Part shown: piece after piece, positions 51,257 through 59,839 of the stretch
Position numbering within the stretch: position 1 is the first letter of the stretch
Layout of the letters: each line of letters starts with the position of its first letter
Source of the DNA: Bhargavaea changchunensis
GTDB taxonomy: Bacteria > Bacillota > Bacilli > Bacillales_A > Planococcaceae
DNA: 64,000 nucleotides
NCBI RefSeq assembly: GCF_042665595.1
Contig: NZ_JBHTCT010000007.1
Location: forward strand, 115,908 to 179,907
Reading direction: 5' to 3'
Program-made: the position numbers and the translations under genes
The notes under the pieces: generated by a model
Seen by the model: the letters and a program-made list of their open reading frames with translations, nothing else
Told to the model about the DNA's origin: nothing
Database searches by the model: none

Positions 51257-51418
51257 ATGAGCAAAAACAAAAAAGAGCACAACAAGCCCGGCAGCACGAA
51301 AAATCGCGAGGAATACGGCTACGGCTATGACATCAGCATTGATGACCTGGGAGTCATCGGACAGAATGACGTCGCGAAAAAGCAGAAGCCCCGCGGCAAC
51401 AAAAGGGAAGAACGCTGA
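51257..51418 (+). CDS. Small basic hydrophilic protein
   Basis: A 53-residue protein, Lys-rich at both ends with a central EEYGYGYDISIDDLG stretch. ATGGAGGTGCATC precedes the ATG and a strong terminator follows, so it is probably a real gene. The composition is typical of small spore or stress proteins; no family recognised. Confidence 0.68.
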   Translation: MSKNKKEHNKPGSTKNREEYGYGYDISIDDLGVIGQNDVAKKQKPRGNKREER

Positions 51419-51452
51419 AAACGGGCAGCCGTCCATGACGGCTGCCCGTTTA
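51418..51452. terminator. Bidirectional terminator
   Basis: AAACGGGCAGCCG pairs with CGGCTGCCCGTTT between the small gene and the EamA gene. Confidence 0.9.
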
Positions 51453-51457
51453 ATGAA

Positions 51458-52369
51458 TCATTCTTTCTTGGCCCGGATCATCTTCCGGAAGTACGGCGTT
51501 TTCTCCTCATCGGAACCGCGCCGACCGAAGGTCAGAACGATCAGTCCTCCCAGCAGGAACCCGACACCCGTCCATGCGAAAAAGTTCAACTCCTCGCCCA
51601 CTATGGCGACGCCGAGAATGGCTGCCGTGAGCGGCTCGGCGAGGGACAGCGTGACGGCTGTGGCCGCCGGGATCTCTTTCAGTCCCGCTGAGTAAAGCAC
51701 ATAGGCCACGGCAGTCGCGGCAACCGCGATATAGACGATGACCGAGATGCCTTCTTGGGAGCGGAGACCATCCAGCGGATAAATGAAGAGAAACGGAGAC
51801 AAGATCAGCGCGCTGATTGTGAACACGACGCCGACCGCCGCGGAGGGATCCGCGAATTCCAGGACGATCTTACTTGTCATGGAGTAAGCGGCAAATGTCA
51901 GGCCCGCTCCCAGCGCAAGCAGGACCCCCATCGGGTTGACTGTAACTTGATCTCCCGTCAATAGCAGCAGGGCGCATCCGGCAACGGCGAGAACCGTGGC
52001 CATCGCCCATCTCCTGGACGGTCTGCGCTTCAGAATGATCCATTCAATGAGACCGGCAAAGACCGGTGCGCTGCCGATACCGGTGACCGTGCCGACCGCT
52101 ACGCCCGTCAGGCGGACGGAACCGAAGAAAAAAGGCTGGAACAGCGCCATCGCGACAGCCGCGACCAGCGTAGCTCCCCACGGCCACTCCCCGAGGTTCA
52201 ACCGGCGCATCGCAACCGCGAAAAACAGGAGGATCAGTCCGCCGCCTGCAAGCCGGAGTGCGCCGACTGTCAGCGGATGGACGTTCTCAGGAAGGTAGGA
52301 CTGAGCAGTTCCTGTGGTCCCCCACAAAATGGCGCCGATCAGCACACTGATAAACGGCAGCAGGTTCAT
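51458..52369 (-). CDS. EamA/DMT family transporter
   Basis: A 303-residue drug/metabolite transporter with ten helices in two EamA repeats (about 7-138 and 150-288): GAILWGTTGTAQSYLPE at the N terminus and LSLAEPLTAAILGVAIVGEELNFFAWTGVGFLLGG near the end. Probable exporter of amino acids or metabolites. AAAAAAGGGGGAAG precedes the start. Confidence 0.88.
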   Translation of the reverse strand: MNLLPFISVLIGAILWGTTGTAQSYLPENVHPLTVGALRLAGGGLILLFFAVAMRRLNLGEWPWGATLVAAVAMALFQPFFFGSVRLTGVAVGTVTGIGSAPVFAGLIEWIILKRRPSRRWAMATVLAVAGCALLLLTGDQVTVNPMGVLLALGAGLTFAAYSMTSKIVLEFADPSAAVGVVFTISALILSPFLFIYPLDGLRSQEGISVIVYIAVAATAVAYVLYSAGLKEIPAATAVTLSLAEPLTAAILGVAIVGEELNFFAWTGVGFLLGGLIVLTFGRRGSDEEKTPYFRKMIRAKKE

Positions 52370-52464
52370 TATGACTTCCCCCTTTTTTCCAGAATTCTGA
52401 TTCGACTATATCATAACCACAAGGCCGACCGAATCATCATTTTTCCCGAAACCATTTTGCAATT

Positions 52465-52490
52465 GTTTATCAACTGGTTAAGTTGGGTAA
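52465..52490 (+). promoter_or_regulatory. Sigma-B-like promoter of BCCT gene
   Basis: GTTTAT, 14 bp, GGGTAA, 199 bp upstream of the transporter start. Close match to the sigma-B pattern. The rest of the 319-bp gap (52370-52688) shows no gene. Confidence 0.55.
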
Positions 52491-52688
52491 CTTTAATCGC
52501 AGACAATCAGACCGATCAAAGGGAATCCATGCAGAAAGTCCCTGCTTTCCGGTCCAAACGGCACCGTCTTTTACTGAGAAAGCAATGCTGTGGCGGAAAT
52601 ATTCAAACAAAACCGATTTGCTATCGGTTAAAATCTTTGATAAGGTGGTAAGCTGATTGTCAGGCCAAACCAATTCACAGGGGGAATC

Positions 52689-54188
52689 ATGAAAAAAGTC
52701 TCAAAAGTCTTCTATATAACATTGGCTCTGATTGCGCTGACGGTCGTTTTCGGCGTTATTGCGCCGAAGCAATATGAATCGTTCACCGGCAACATCCAGA
52801 GCTTCGTTTCCACATCATTCGGATGGTATTATCTGCTCCTGATGGCGGCCTTCCTCGTGCTGTCGCTCATCATAGCTGTCAGCCCATACGGCAGGATCCG
52901 GCTCGGCAAGGACACGGACCGGCCGGACTTTTCAACGCCAACATGGATTGCCATGCTGTTTTCCGCCGGGATGGGCATCGGGCTCGTCTTCTATGGTGCT
53001 TCCGAGCCACTCTCTCATTATGTCATCAGTCCTGCGACAGAAGAAGCGGGTACCAACGCTGCGCTAAAGGAAGGGCTTACCTATTCCTATCTGCACTGGG
53101 GCGCACCTGTATGGGCGATGTATGGCATCACCGCGCTGGCCCTCGCTTTTTTCCAGTTCCGCAAAAACGAACCCGGGTTAATTTCTTCAACATTGAAGCC
53201 GATTTTCGGTGATAAGATGAACGGCCCCTGGGGAACCGTCGTTGACGTACTTGCCGTCTTTGCGACCGCATTCGGCGTCGCGACTTCCCTCGGCTTCGGT
53301 GCTGTCCAAATTAACGCCGGCCTGAACCATCTGTTCGGAGTCGACATCGGCTTCCTGTCGCAGTTCATCATCATCTTGGTGGTGACCGTGCTGTTCGTCG
53401 CGTCCGCCTGGTCCGGACTCAGCAAGGGAATCAAGTACCTGTCCAATACGAACATGGTGCTCGCTGTTCTCCTGCTCATCATCATCCTTGTCGTCGGACC
53501 GACGCTGCTCATCCTGAATCTCTTTACAGAGACATTCGGCATGTACCTTCAGAACCTGCTGCAGATGAGCTTCCGCACCGCTCCGCTCGGGGATGACAAC
53601 CGCAGCTTTGTCGACGGCTGGACGATCTTCTACTGGGCATGGTGGATTTCCTGGGCACCATTTGTCGGGATGTTCATCGCCCGCGTCTCACGTGGGCGTA
53701 CAGTCCGTGAATTCCTGCTTGGCGTCATCATCATCCCAACCGTGTTCGCGTCATTCTGGTTCGCCGCGTTCGGCACGACGGCGGCATTCGTCAATGACTC
53801 CATCACAGACCTGAGCGGCTTCTCCACGGAACTGGTCCTCTTTAACATGTTCGACCAGCTGCCAATGTCCATCGTACTGTCGATTATCGCAATTCTTCTG
53901 ATCGCTTCGTTCTTCATCACTTCCGCGGACTCTGCGACATTCGTCCTCGGCATGCAGTCGACAAACGGCTCGCTGACGCCGCCGAACACCGTGAAGCTGA
54001 TCTGGGGCATCGCCCAGTCTACGATTGCCATCCTGCTGCTGTATGTAGGCGGCTTGCAGGCGATCCAGAACACAATCATCATCGCCGCGCTTCCCTTCTC
54101 CTTCGTCATGATCCTTATGACCATCGGAATCCTGAAAGCCCTGAAGGAAGAGCGCCGCAGGATGGAAAAGCTTGCAAAAGGAAAATAA
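52689..54188 (+). CDS. BCCT family osmoprotectant transporter
   Basis: A 499-residue betaine/choline/carnitine transporter with 12 helices and the family segment GMGIGLVFYGASEPLSHYV (about 97-115) plus FYWAWWISWAPFVGMFIARVSRGRTVREF region. Probably takes up glycine betaine or similar under salt stress, as OpuD does in Bacillus, which is partly sigma-B controlled. ACAGGGGGAATC precedes the ATG. Confidence 0.93.
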   Translation: MKKVSKVFYITLALIALTVVFGVIAPKQYESFTGNIQSFVSTSFGWYYLLLMAAFLVLSLIIAVSPYGRIRLGKDTDRPDFSTPTWIAMLFSAGMGIGLVFYGASEPLSHYVISPATEEAGTNAALKEGLTYSYLHWGAPVWAMYGITALALAFFQFRKNEPGLISSTLKPIFGDKMNGPWGTVVDVLAVFATAFGVATSLGFGAVQINAGLNHLFGVDIGFLSQFIIILVVTVLFVASAWSGLSKGIKYLSNTNMVLAVLLLIIILVVGPTLLILNLFTETFGMYLQNLLQMSFRTAPLGDDNRSFVDGWTIFYWAWWISWAPFVGMFIARVSRGRTVREFLLGVIIIPTVFASFWFAAFGTTAAFVNDSITDLSGFSTELVLFNMFDQLPMSIVLSIIAILLIASFFITSADSATFVLGMQSTNGSLTPPNTVKLIWGIAQSTIAILLLYVGGLQAIQNTIIIAALPFSFVMILMTIGILKALKEERRRMEKLAKGK

Positions 54189-54230
54189 TCACACTGCATG
54201 ACCCGGCCGGCAATCATAGCATCAATAGAT

Positions 54231-54275
54231 AGACCGCCCGTTCCCCATCAAGGGAGCGGGCGGTCTGTTTGTTTG
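54231..54275 (+). terminator. Terminator of BCCT gene
   Basis: AGACCGCCCG pairs with CGGGCGGTCT with an inner TCCC/GGGA, then GTTTGTTT. Confidence 0.9.
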
Positions 54276-54316
54276 CCGGCCGCGTGCAGGGTCGATAGTC
54301 CGCCGGGTATATGGAG

Positions 54317-55381
54317 TCAAAAGGAAGTGAGCAGCATCAGGCCCGCATAAGCCGCAGCGATAAAGCCGATTCCCGATAAGGCGGTGAGCCACTTCGGCAG
54401 ATCCCGCCTGCCCCCGATAAATAACAGCGCCAGCAACAGGATCGAATTCGCGAGGAAGAGAACCCCTTCGGGAGACGGATCCATGCGGGCACCAATCGGC
54501 ATAGCCGGCGGACCCGATAACCGTTCCGCAAAAGGCGCTGCCCCTTCCGACCGGAACGTCGAGTCGATATCATGGGGCGGCGACAGCTTGCTCATCACAG
54601 ACGTGAAGAAAAGTACGAACAGGAGCATGAGGCTTTCCATCCTGAGCCACCATGCAGGCGGATGGTCCTTTTTTGCAATGAACCCGTTGATCGCTGCTGC
54701 TGCAAGGAGCGGAATGATGCTCAGATGCTTGAGCAGCAGCATCTGACCATAAGGCAGGATCCAGGAGCTCGCATAATCTTCGGCTTTCATCACGAGCAGC
54801 ATAAGGAAAACTCCTGTTGCGATCATAACGGCCATCAGTCCCGCCGCAGTTGGAGTGAACCATTTAAGGAAACCGCGCCAGTCTGGAATGGCATCGGGCT
54901 TTGCCGCAACATGAAACAGGATACCCGCCCAGACGGAAAGTGCCGTCAGATGGACCCCATGGGCGATCAGCCCGGCAGTTTCATCGATTGTAGCGGAATG
55001 GCTGCCGTAGGCGATGGCTCCGAACGCCGCCAGGATGAGGAGGGCCTGGATAAACCGGCTCAATCCGAACCTGAGCACTGCCGCCAGAAGGAGGGCAGCT
55101 GCCATGAGCGCAAGGAAACTGTGTCCGGCACGGAACCCCGTCGCAATGTCCAAAAATCCCCGGAACCGGTACCCTTCCGGCGCAAGGAGGAACGTCAGCT
55201 GAATGACGGGAGCGACCCCCAAAAGCGGAATGGCTGCAGCAAGCAATGCTTCGGTCCTTCTGCCCAGTTGCGCAACGGGCCTGCGGCTTTCCGGAATAAA
55301 CTTGAGAGTGATGGCTCCCGCCAAGACTGCCATTACTATATAGAGGAAGAAGTCGGACAGGGACGTGAAGGCGATCATCAT
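54317..55381 (-). CDS. CopD-like copper membrane protein
   Basis: A 354-residue membrane protein of the CopD/YcnJ-C type with about nine helices, and His residues in IAHGVHLTALSVWAGILFHVA and LLLKHLSIIPLLAAAAINGF. Moves copper or shuttles it to the cytoplasm together with CopC. The start overlaps the CopC stop by 4 bp, so it is a split version of the fused YcnJ protein of B. subtilis. Confidence 0.85.
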   Translation of the reverse strand: MMIAFTSLSDFFLYIVMAVLAGAITLKFIPESRRPVAQLGRRTEALLAAAIPLLGVAPVIQLTFLLAPEGYRFRGFLDIATGFRAGHSFLALMAAALLLAAVLRFGLSRFIQALLILAAFGAIAYGSHSATIDETAGLIAHGVHLTALSVWAGILFHVAAKPDAIPDWRGFLKWFTPTAAGLMAVMIATGVFLMLLVMKAEDYASSWILPYGQMLLLKHLSIIPLLAAAAINGFIAKKDHPPAWWLRMESLMLLFVLFFTSVMSKLSPPHDIDSTFRSEGAAPFAERLSGPPAMPIGARMDPSPEGVLFLANSILLLALLFIGGRRDLPKWLTALSGIGFIAAAYAGLMLLTSF

Positions 55382-55947
55382 TTCCTCTTGCGCAACGCCC
55401 AGAAGATCACGCCAAGTAGGATGATCACGGCAACCAGTAGTCCGAATGTCAGAAAGACACTGCTTCCTTCTTCTGTCTGGTCAGAAGCGTTGCTTTCCTC
55501 CGCCGTCTGCTCCCCGCTTTCTGCAGGATCAGCGACGGCCTCTTCCTCATCGGCCGGATCTTCTTCTGTGACTGGTTCCTCTTCCGCGTCGTCCGCTGAA
55601 ACGCCCGCAGCCGCCTCGAACGTGATTTCTCCTTCAATCGGATGGCCATCCTCACTGACAACATTCCATCCCAAGGTCCATTCACCGTCCGGCAATGGTT
55701 CCGCGAGGGTTCCGGTGATTTGATCGCCTTCGATGTTGATGTCTGTAAACCCGGCCTCGCCTTCCGCTCCGGTCAGGGATAATGTGCTTCCTTCTTCAAT
55801 TCCCGCGCTAAACGTCAGGGTGACTTCCTCAAGCGGTTCTGTCACCGTCGCCCCGTCTTCCGGCACTGAGGTTTCCATGTGGGAATGAGCCATTGCCGCG
55901 CTGGGGAGGGTAAACGCAAAAACGATGGCCAGAATTAGTTTTTTCAT
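55378..55947 (-). CDS. CopC-domain copper-binding protein
   Basis: A 189-residue membrane-anchored protein: signal peptide ending AMA, CopC domain (about 20-115) with copper ligands HSHMETSVPEDG at the mature N terminus and WNVVSEDGHPIEGE, an acidic Glu/Asp/Ala linker (about 118-160), and a C-terminal helix with RKRK. GAAAGAAGGGG precedes the ATG. The 55948-56109 gap upstream is AT-rich with no gene. Confidence 0.87.
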   Translation of the reverse strand: MKKLILAIVFAFTLPSAAMAHSHMETSVPEDGATVTEPLEEVTLTFSAGIEEGSTLSLTGAEGEAGFTDINIEGDQITGTLAEPLPDGEWTLGWNVVSEDGHPIEGEITFEAAAGVSADDAEEEPVTEEDPADEEEAVADPAESGEQTAEESNASDQTEEGSSVFLTFGLLVAVIILLGVIFWALRKRK

Positions 55948-56109
55948 AATTTCCCCTTCTTTCCAATTTAGTTTGTTAGGTCAGTCATTATATTCATTCA
56001 AAACAGCAGGCGTGTTGGCCGCTGTTTTCAATTTAAAGCAGTGAATCACAATAAACAACATTGAAGCGAAACACTCCGACACCAGGTATCGTATTGGCAT
56101 CCTTCCCCA

Positions 56110-56139
56110 TTGACCAGAACCGCCAGACTGTAATATTAT
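56110..56139 (+). promoter_or_regulatory. Promoter of queT
   Basis: TTGACC, 18 bp, TATTAT, ending about 25 bp before the riboswitch. Confidence 0.5.
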
Positions 56140-56164
56140 AGAACTTCGGGCTTTTTTATTGCCT

Positions 56165-56207
56165 GCGCGGTTCGTAACCATCCCGCGATAACAAAACTAA
56201 GGGAGAG
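56165..56207 (+). promoter_or_regulatory. preQ1-I riboswitch
   Basis: Stem CGCGG/CCGCG with loop TTCGTAACCAT, then A-rich ATAACAAAACTAAGG, matching the preQ1 class I aptamer and its pseudoknot tail. The tail merges with the ribosome site AAGGGAG seven bases before the queT ATG, so binding should block translation. Confidence 0.88.
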
Positions 56208-56214
56208 AAAACAG

Positions 56215-56706
56215 ATGAAAGTCAAAACGCTGGCCGTCAATGCGGTCATTGCTGCACTCTATCTTGCCGTCACTGCGCTGATTGCGCCGTTCGGCTTCAC
56301 AAATATCCAGTTCCGCGTATCCGAGATGTTCAACCACCTCGTCGTGTTCAACAAAAAGTATCTGGCCGGAGTTGTTCTCGGCGTGTTCATTTCGAACTTG
56401 CTCCTGTCGACGCTCGGCTGGTATGACCTGACATTCGGCGTGGCCCACTCGCTGATCTCACTTACGATCACCATCGTGCTGTGCAAGTTCGTCAGGGGAC
56501 GTGTAAAGGGCATGGTTGCCAACACGCTTGTCTTCACGTTCACGATGTTCATCATCGCGATCGAACTGAATCTGGCACTCGGCTTCCCGTTCTGGTTCAC
56601 GTACGCTACACTTGCCATCAGTGAATTTATCGTCATGATTGTCGGCGTACCGGTCATGAACGCCCTGAATAAACGGCTCGACTTCAGCCGGCTGATTGAA
56701 GACTGA
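56215..56706 (+). CDS. queT: QueT queuosine-precursor transporter
   Basis: A 163-residue membrane protein of the QueT family (ECF-type S component) with five or six helices; FTNIQFRVSEMFNHLVVFNKKYLAG is family-like. It imports preQ0/preQ1, precursors of the tRNA base queuosine. The preQ1-I riboswitch directly in front confirms the assignment. Confidence 0.93.
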   Translation: MKVKTLAVNAVIAALYLAVTALIAPFGFTNIQFRVSEMFNHLVVFNKKYLAGVVLGVFISNLLLSTLGWYDLTFGVAHSLISLTITIVLCKFVRGRVKGMVANTLVFTFTMFIIAIELNLALGFPFWFTYATLAISEFIVMIVGVPVMNALNKRLDFSRLIED

Positions 56707-56711
56707 TCCAC

Positions 56712-56743
56712 AAAAAACCCCGGCGGCTGCCGGGGCTTTTTTT
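56712..56743 (+). terminator. Terminator of queT
   Basis: AACCCCGGC pairs with GCCGGGGcT, then T7. Confidence 0.92.
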
Positions 56744-56795
56744 GGAACCTCCCGCTGACTCATTCCGTATAAAGATTAAGAAGGAGTGATCGAGG

Positions 56796-56987
56796 ATGAG
56801 AAAATTTTACCGATCTACACGGGAAAAGCAGCTTTCAGGCGTACTGGGCGGACTCAGTGAACGGTTCGGGGTCGATGTCAGCATCCTCCGAATCGTGACC
56901 GTCGTGTCCGGGTTTTTCACTTCCGGAATTACATGGCTGATCTATTTTATCGCAGCTGCTGTTATGCCGACGGATAAAGACCTGTAA
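56796..56987 (+). CDS. PspC-domain protein
   Basis: A 63-residue PspC-domain membrane protein: RSTREKQLSGVLGGLSERFGVDVSILRI then one helix (about 30-55). PspC proteins act in membrane stress response. AAGGAGTGATCGAGG precedes the ATG. Unlinked to the lia operon in this window. Confidence 0.9.
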   Translation: MRKFYRSTREKQLSGVLGGLSERFGVDVSILRIVTVVSGFFTSGITWLIYFIAAAVMPTDKDL

Positions 56988-57018
56988 AACTGACATGTAC
57001 TCATGCCTATGGATAAAG

Positions 57019-57051
57019 GAAAAGCGATGCCGCCGGGGCATCGCTTTTTTA
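57019..57051. terminator. Bidirectional terminator
   Basis: AAAAGCGATGCC pairs with GGCATCGCTTTTTT between the pspC-like and ssuA-like genes. Confidence 0.92.
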
Positions 57052-58047
57052 TTATTCCTTATCCGCCACAAGACCGTCGAATTCAGGGGCTTCCTTCAGG
57101 AACTCAAGTTCATAGGAAGAGTTTCCGAATTCCTTGAGGACCGCTTCGTTGACTTCTGTCGTGTACGTCACACGGCTCATCGCCTGTTCGACGATTTTCG
57201 CATCCATCTCCTGGTTTGTCAGGTCTTTGATGGAGTCGATGGCGATTTGCTGTGCCTTTTCAGGGTTGTCGTTGATAAACGCAACCGATTCATTGTGCGC
57301 TTCAAGCAGCTTTGCCGCAAGCTCCGGCTTTTCCTCCGTCAGCTTGTTGTTTGCAACGAGGACGGTGTTCGGAAGGCTTTCACCGTAGGCAATGTCTTCC
57401 GTGCTGATGATGACTTTAGCGCCGTTTTCGACGAGGATCGAAGCCCATGGCTCCGGAACCGCCGCAAGGTCCACCTTGCCGGATTCGAACATCGCCTGGT
57501 AGGACGCCGGGTTGCCGGTCACGTGGTTAAGCGAGCCGCCGATCCGGGAAGAAGCGAGCTCGTCATTGCCGAGCTGCTGGAGGTACGTTTCGAACTGGAC
57601 ATCATGCGTGCAGCCGATGCCCGGTGTGATGAAGGTTTTTCCTGCCATGTCTTCGACCGATTCGATGCCGCTCTTCTCGCTTGCGACGACGACCGTTCCG
57701 CCGGAAGATGCACCGGCCAGGACTTTCACTTCCGCACCGTTCGAGAAGTTGTTCAGGACAGGCCCTGGACCGACGAGGCCCGCATCGATTTCACCCGATT
57801 TCAGCGCGGCCATGAATGTGCCGCCGTCAGGGAACGTGATGTACTCCAGCTCGACGGTATCGCCCAGCTTTTCTTCGTAATAGCCGTTTTCCCTTGCCAC
57901 CATCGCCGGCGCGTGGTCAATGTTCGGGAAGTAGCCGATGACCATCTTCTCTTTGTCCCCGCCCCCTGCATTGTCCGAATCTCCACCACATGCCGCGAGC
58001 AGTGTGATGATGCCGAGCATAAGTGCCCCAAGCCACCATTTTTTCAA
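57052..58047 (-). CDS. ssuA: Sulfonate ABC transporter, substrate-binding lipoprotein
   Basis: A 331-residue SsuA/NMT1-type binding lipoprotein: signal with lipobox LLAAC (about 16-20), then VIGYFPNIDHAPAMVARENGYYEEKLGD. It binds aliphatic sulfonates or similar outside the cell. TTG at 58047 is chosen as start: GGAAAAGGGG directly abuts the ATG at 58056 but is well placed for the TTG, and gives the classic MKKWWLG lipoprotein start. Last gene of the ssuB-ssuC-ssuA operon. Confidence 0.87.
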   Translation of the reverse strand: MKKWWLGALMLGIITLLAACGGDSDNAGGGDKEKMVIGYFPNIDHAPAMVARENGYYEEKLGDTVELEYITFPDGGTFMAALKSGEIDAGLVGPGPVLNNFSNGAEVKVLAGASSGGTVVVASEKSGIESVEDMAGKTFITPGIGCTHDVQFETYLQQLGNDELASSRIGGSLNHVTGNPASYQAMFESGKVDLAAVPEPWASILVENGAKVIISTEDIAYGESLPNTVLVANNKLTEEKPELAAKLLEAHNESVAFINDNPEKAQQIAIDSIKDLTNQEMDAKIVEQAMSRVTYTTEVNEAVLKEFGNSSYELEFLKEAPEFDGLVADKE

Positions 58048-58119
58048 ATCCAACATCCCCTTTTCCGGGCCTCGGCCCGTTTATTAATCAATGACTGAAT
58101 TCAACCAACGTAAAACCCG

Positions 58120-58881
58120 TCACGAAGACGGTTCAAGGCCCCACTTTTTCCTGACTTGCTGTTCAAATCGCTGGAACAGGAGCAGGTCGACCGTGACGCC
58201 GATGACACCGATGACGATCATGATGCCGAGCACCATGTCCATCCGGCCAAAGTCGGAAGCATATTTCAATGTGTAGCCGAGACCCGGGCCGGTGCTGAGA
58301 AGCTCCCCGGCCATGAGGGCACGCCATCCGAATGCCCAGGCAAGCCGCGTGCCGGTGACGAAATACGGCACCGATGCCGGCAGCATGACCCGAAAAAACA
58401 GATCCGGGCCGGATGAACCCATCGTCTGCGCCGCCTTCAGGTAGATCGGCGAGACGTTCTGTATGCCGGTGCGCACATTGATCGTCATGACGATCGCGGC
58501 ACCGAGCACGATAATGAAGATGACCGATTTCTCGTTCAGGCCGAACCACATGATGGCAAGCGGCAGCCAGACGATGCTCGGAATACTCTGCAGTGCAAGA
58601 ATGAGCGAACCGAGCGTTTCATCTGCCGTCTTGGACTTTGCAAGCAGTATGCCGAGCAGAAGACCGATCAGGAGGGCGATTGCGAGACCGACCAAAAGCC
58701 GCATGAAGCTGGCTCCGAGGTCACGGAACAGCGTACCGTCCGCAATCATTTCACCGAGTGCGCGGAACACGTCGGTCGGCGCCGGCAGGAGGACCGCCGG
58801 GATCTGGAACAGCCGGACCGCGAGTTCCCATACCAGAAACAGGGAAACGAAGAAGACGAGACGTTTAATAGCCAACCGCAT
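58120..58881 (-). CDS. ssuC: Sulfonate ABC transporter, permease
   Basis: A 253-residue permease with six helices and the ABC coupling loop IYLKAAQTMGSSGPDLFFRVMLPASVPY (EAA-type, about 155-185). Overlaps the ATPase gene by 17 bp. GAGGAACG precedes the ATG. Confidence 0.9.
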   Translation of the reverse strand: MRLAIKRLVFFVSLFLVWELAVRLFQIPAVLLPAPTDVFRALGEMIADGTLFRDLGASFMRLLVGLAIALLIGLLLGILLAKSKTADETLGSLILALQSIPSIVWLPLAIMWFGLNEKSVIFIIVLGAAIVMTINVRTGIQNVSPIYLKAAQTMGSSGPDLFFRVMLPASVPYFVTGTRLAWAFGWRALMAGELLSTGPGLGYTLKYASDFGRMDMVLGIMIVIGVIGVTVDLLLFQRFEQQVRKKWGLEPSS

Positions 58882-59647
58882 TTTTACGTTCCTCTTCTTC
58901 CACTTTGTCGTTTTCCGTCTTCAGCATTTCAAGGATCGATTCCTCATAGGCCGCCATCTCTTTCAGATGACCTTCCCTCGGGCGTCCGAGCCGGACTTCG
59001 ATATCCCGCAGGACCCGGCCGGGATGCGTTCCCATGACGATGATGCGATCGGAAAGCCGGACCGCTTCCTGGATGCTGTGCGTGACAAAAATGATGGTCT
59101 TTTTCGTCTCGATCCAGATTTCTTCGAGCACGCCCTGTAGGCGCATCCGTGTCTGTTCATCGAGTGCACCGAACGGCTCATCCATGAGAAGCACCGCAGG
59201 GTCCATCGCAAGGGCACGCGCAATGGACACACGCTGTTGCATGCCGCCCGACAGCTCATGCGGATGGTGGTCTGCATACTGGCTCAGCTGCACCAGCCGG
59301 AGGTATTTCTTGGCGATTTCTTTAGCTTCCTCTTTCGGCATGCCCTTCAGCGGAAACATGACATTCTCCTCGACGGTCAGCCAAGGGAACAAAGCAGCTT
59401 GCTGGAACACCATGCCCCGCTCTTTGCCCGGCTTCACGATATCGCGGCCGTCCAGCTGAAGGATCCCCGAGTCCGGGCGGTTCAGCCCGGCGACGATGTT
59501 CAGAAGTGTCGACTTGCCGCAGCCGGATGGTCCAAGCAGCGAGATGAATTCGCCTTCACGGACATCGATGCTGATATCCTTGAGCACCTGCTCGCGCCGG
59601 CCGTCCTTTCCGAAGCTTTTTTGTATTTCATCTATCTTAAGGAACAT
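58865..59647 (-). CDS. ssuB: Sulfonate ABC transporter, ATPase
   Basis: A 260-residue ATPase: Walker A GPSGCGKSTLL (about 45), signature LSGGMQQRVSIARALA (about 140), Walker B LLMDEPFGALDE and switch VTHSIQEAVRLS. SsuB/TauB type. The ATG at 59647 follows AGAAGGAAG; an earlier ATG at 59683 lacks a site. First gene of the operon, divergent from cysK. Confidence 0.92.
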   Translation of the reverse strand: MFLKIDEIQKSFGKDGRREQVLKDISIDVREGEFISLLGPSGCGKSTLLNIVAGLNRPDSGILQLDGRDIVKPGKERGMVFQQAALFPWLTVEENVMFPLKGMPKEEAKEIAKKYLRLVQLSQYADHHPHELSGGMQQRVSIARALAMDPAVLLMDEPFGALDEQTRMRLQGVLEEIWIETKKTIIFVTHSIQEAVRLSDRIIVMGTHPGRVLRDIEVRLGRPREGHLKEMAAYEESILEMLKTENDKVEEEERKNAVGY

Positions 59648-59708
59648 TATTGCACTTCCTTCTAATCTAAAATTATAATCCATATCGAATTACTAAGTTT
59701 TAAGCATA

Positions 59709-59736
59709 ATCATACCCGAAAACCTCCATAAGTCAA
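59709..59736 (-). promoter_or_regulatory. Promoter of sulfonate operon
   Basis: TTGACT, 16 bp, TATGAT on the minus strand. Confidence 0.55.
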
Positions 59737-59761
59737 TGGATGTAACTTGGAAATCGGAGAG

Positions 59762-59790
59762 TTGCGGGAGATAATTTTTTAAACTATACT
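59762..59790 (+). promoter_or_regulatory. Promoter of cysK
   Basis: TTGCGG, 17 bp, TATACT, 50 bp before the cysK ATG. Together with the divergent sulfonate promoter it leaves about 25 bp that could hold a shared CymR-type site. Confidence 0.6.
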
Positions 59791-59839
59791 TTTTAAATAG
59801 GAATTAAGACCATCGTATGTAGGAAAGGCGGAATCTGCC

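Noticed and set aside
54572..55723. Open plus-strand frame of 383 codons
   Set aside because: Antisense to the CopD/CopC pair; composition is shadow-like.
59790..59820. CymR box or T-box before cysK
   Set aside because: ATAGGAATTA resembles part of a CymR site but one half site is not enough; no T-box features.
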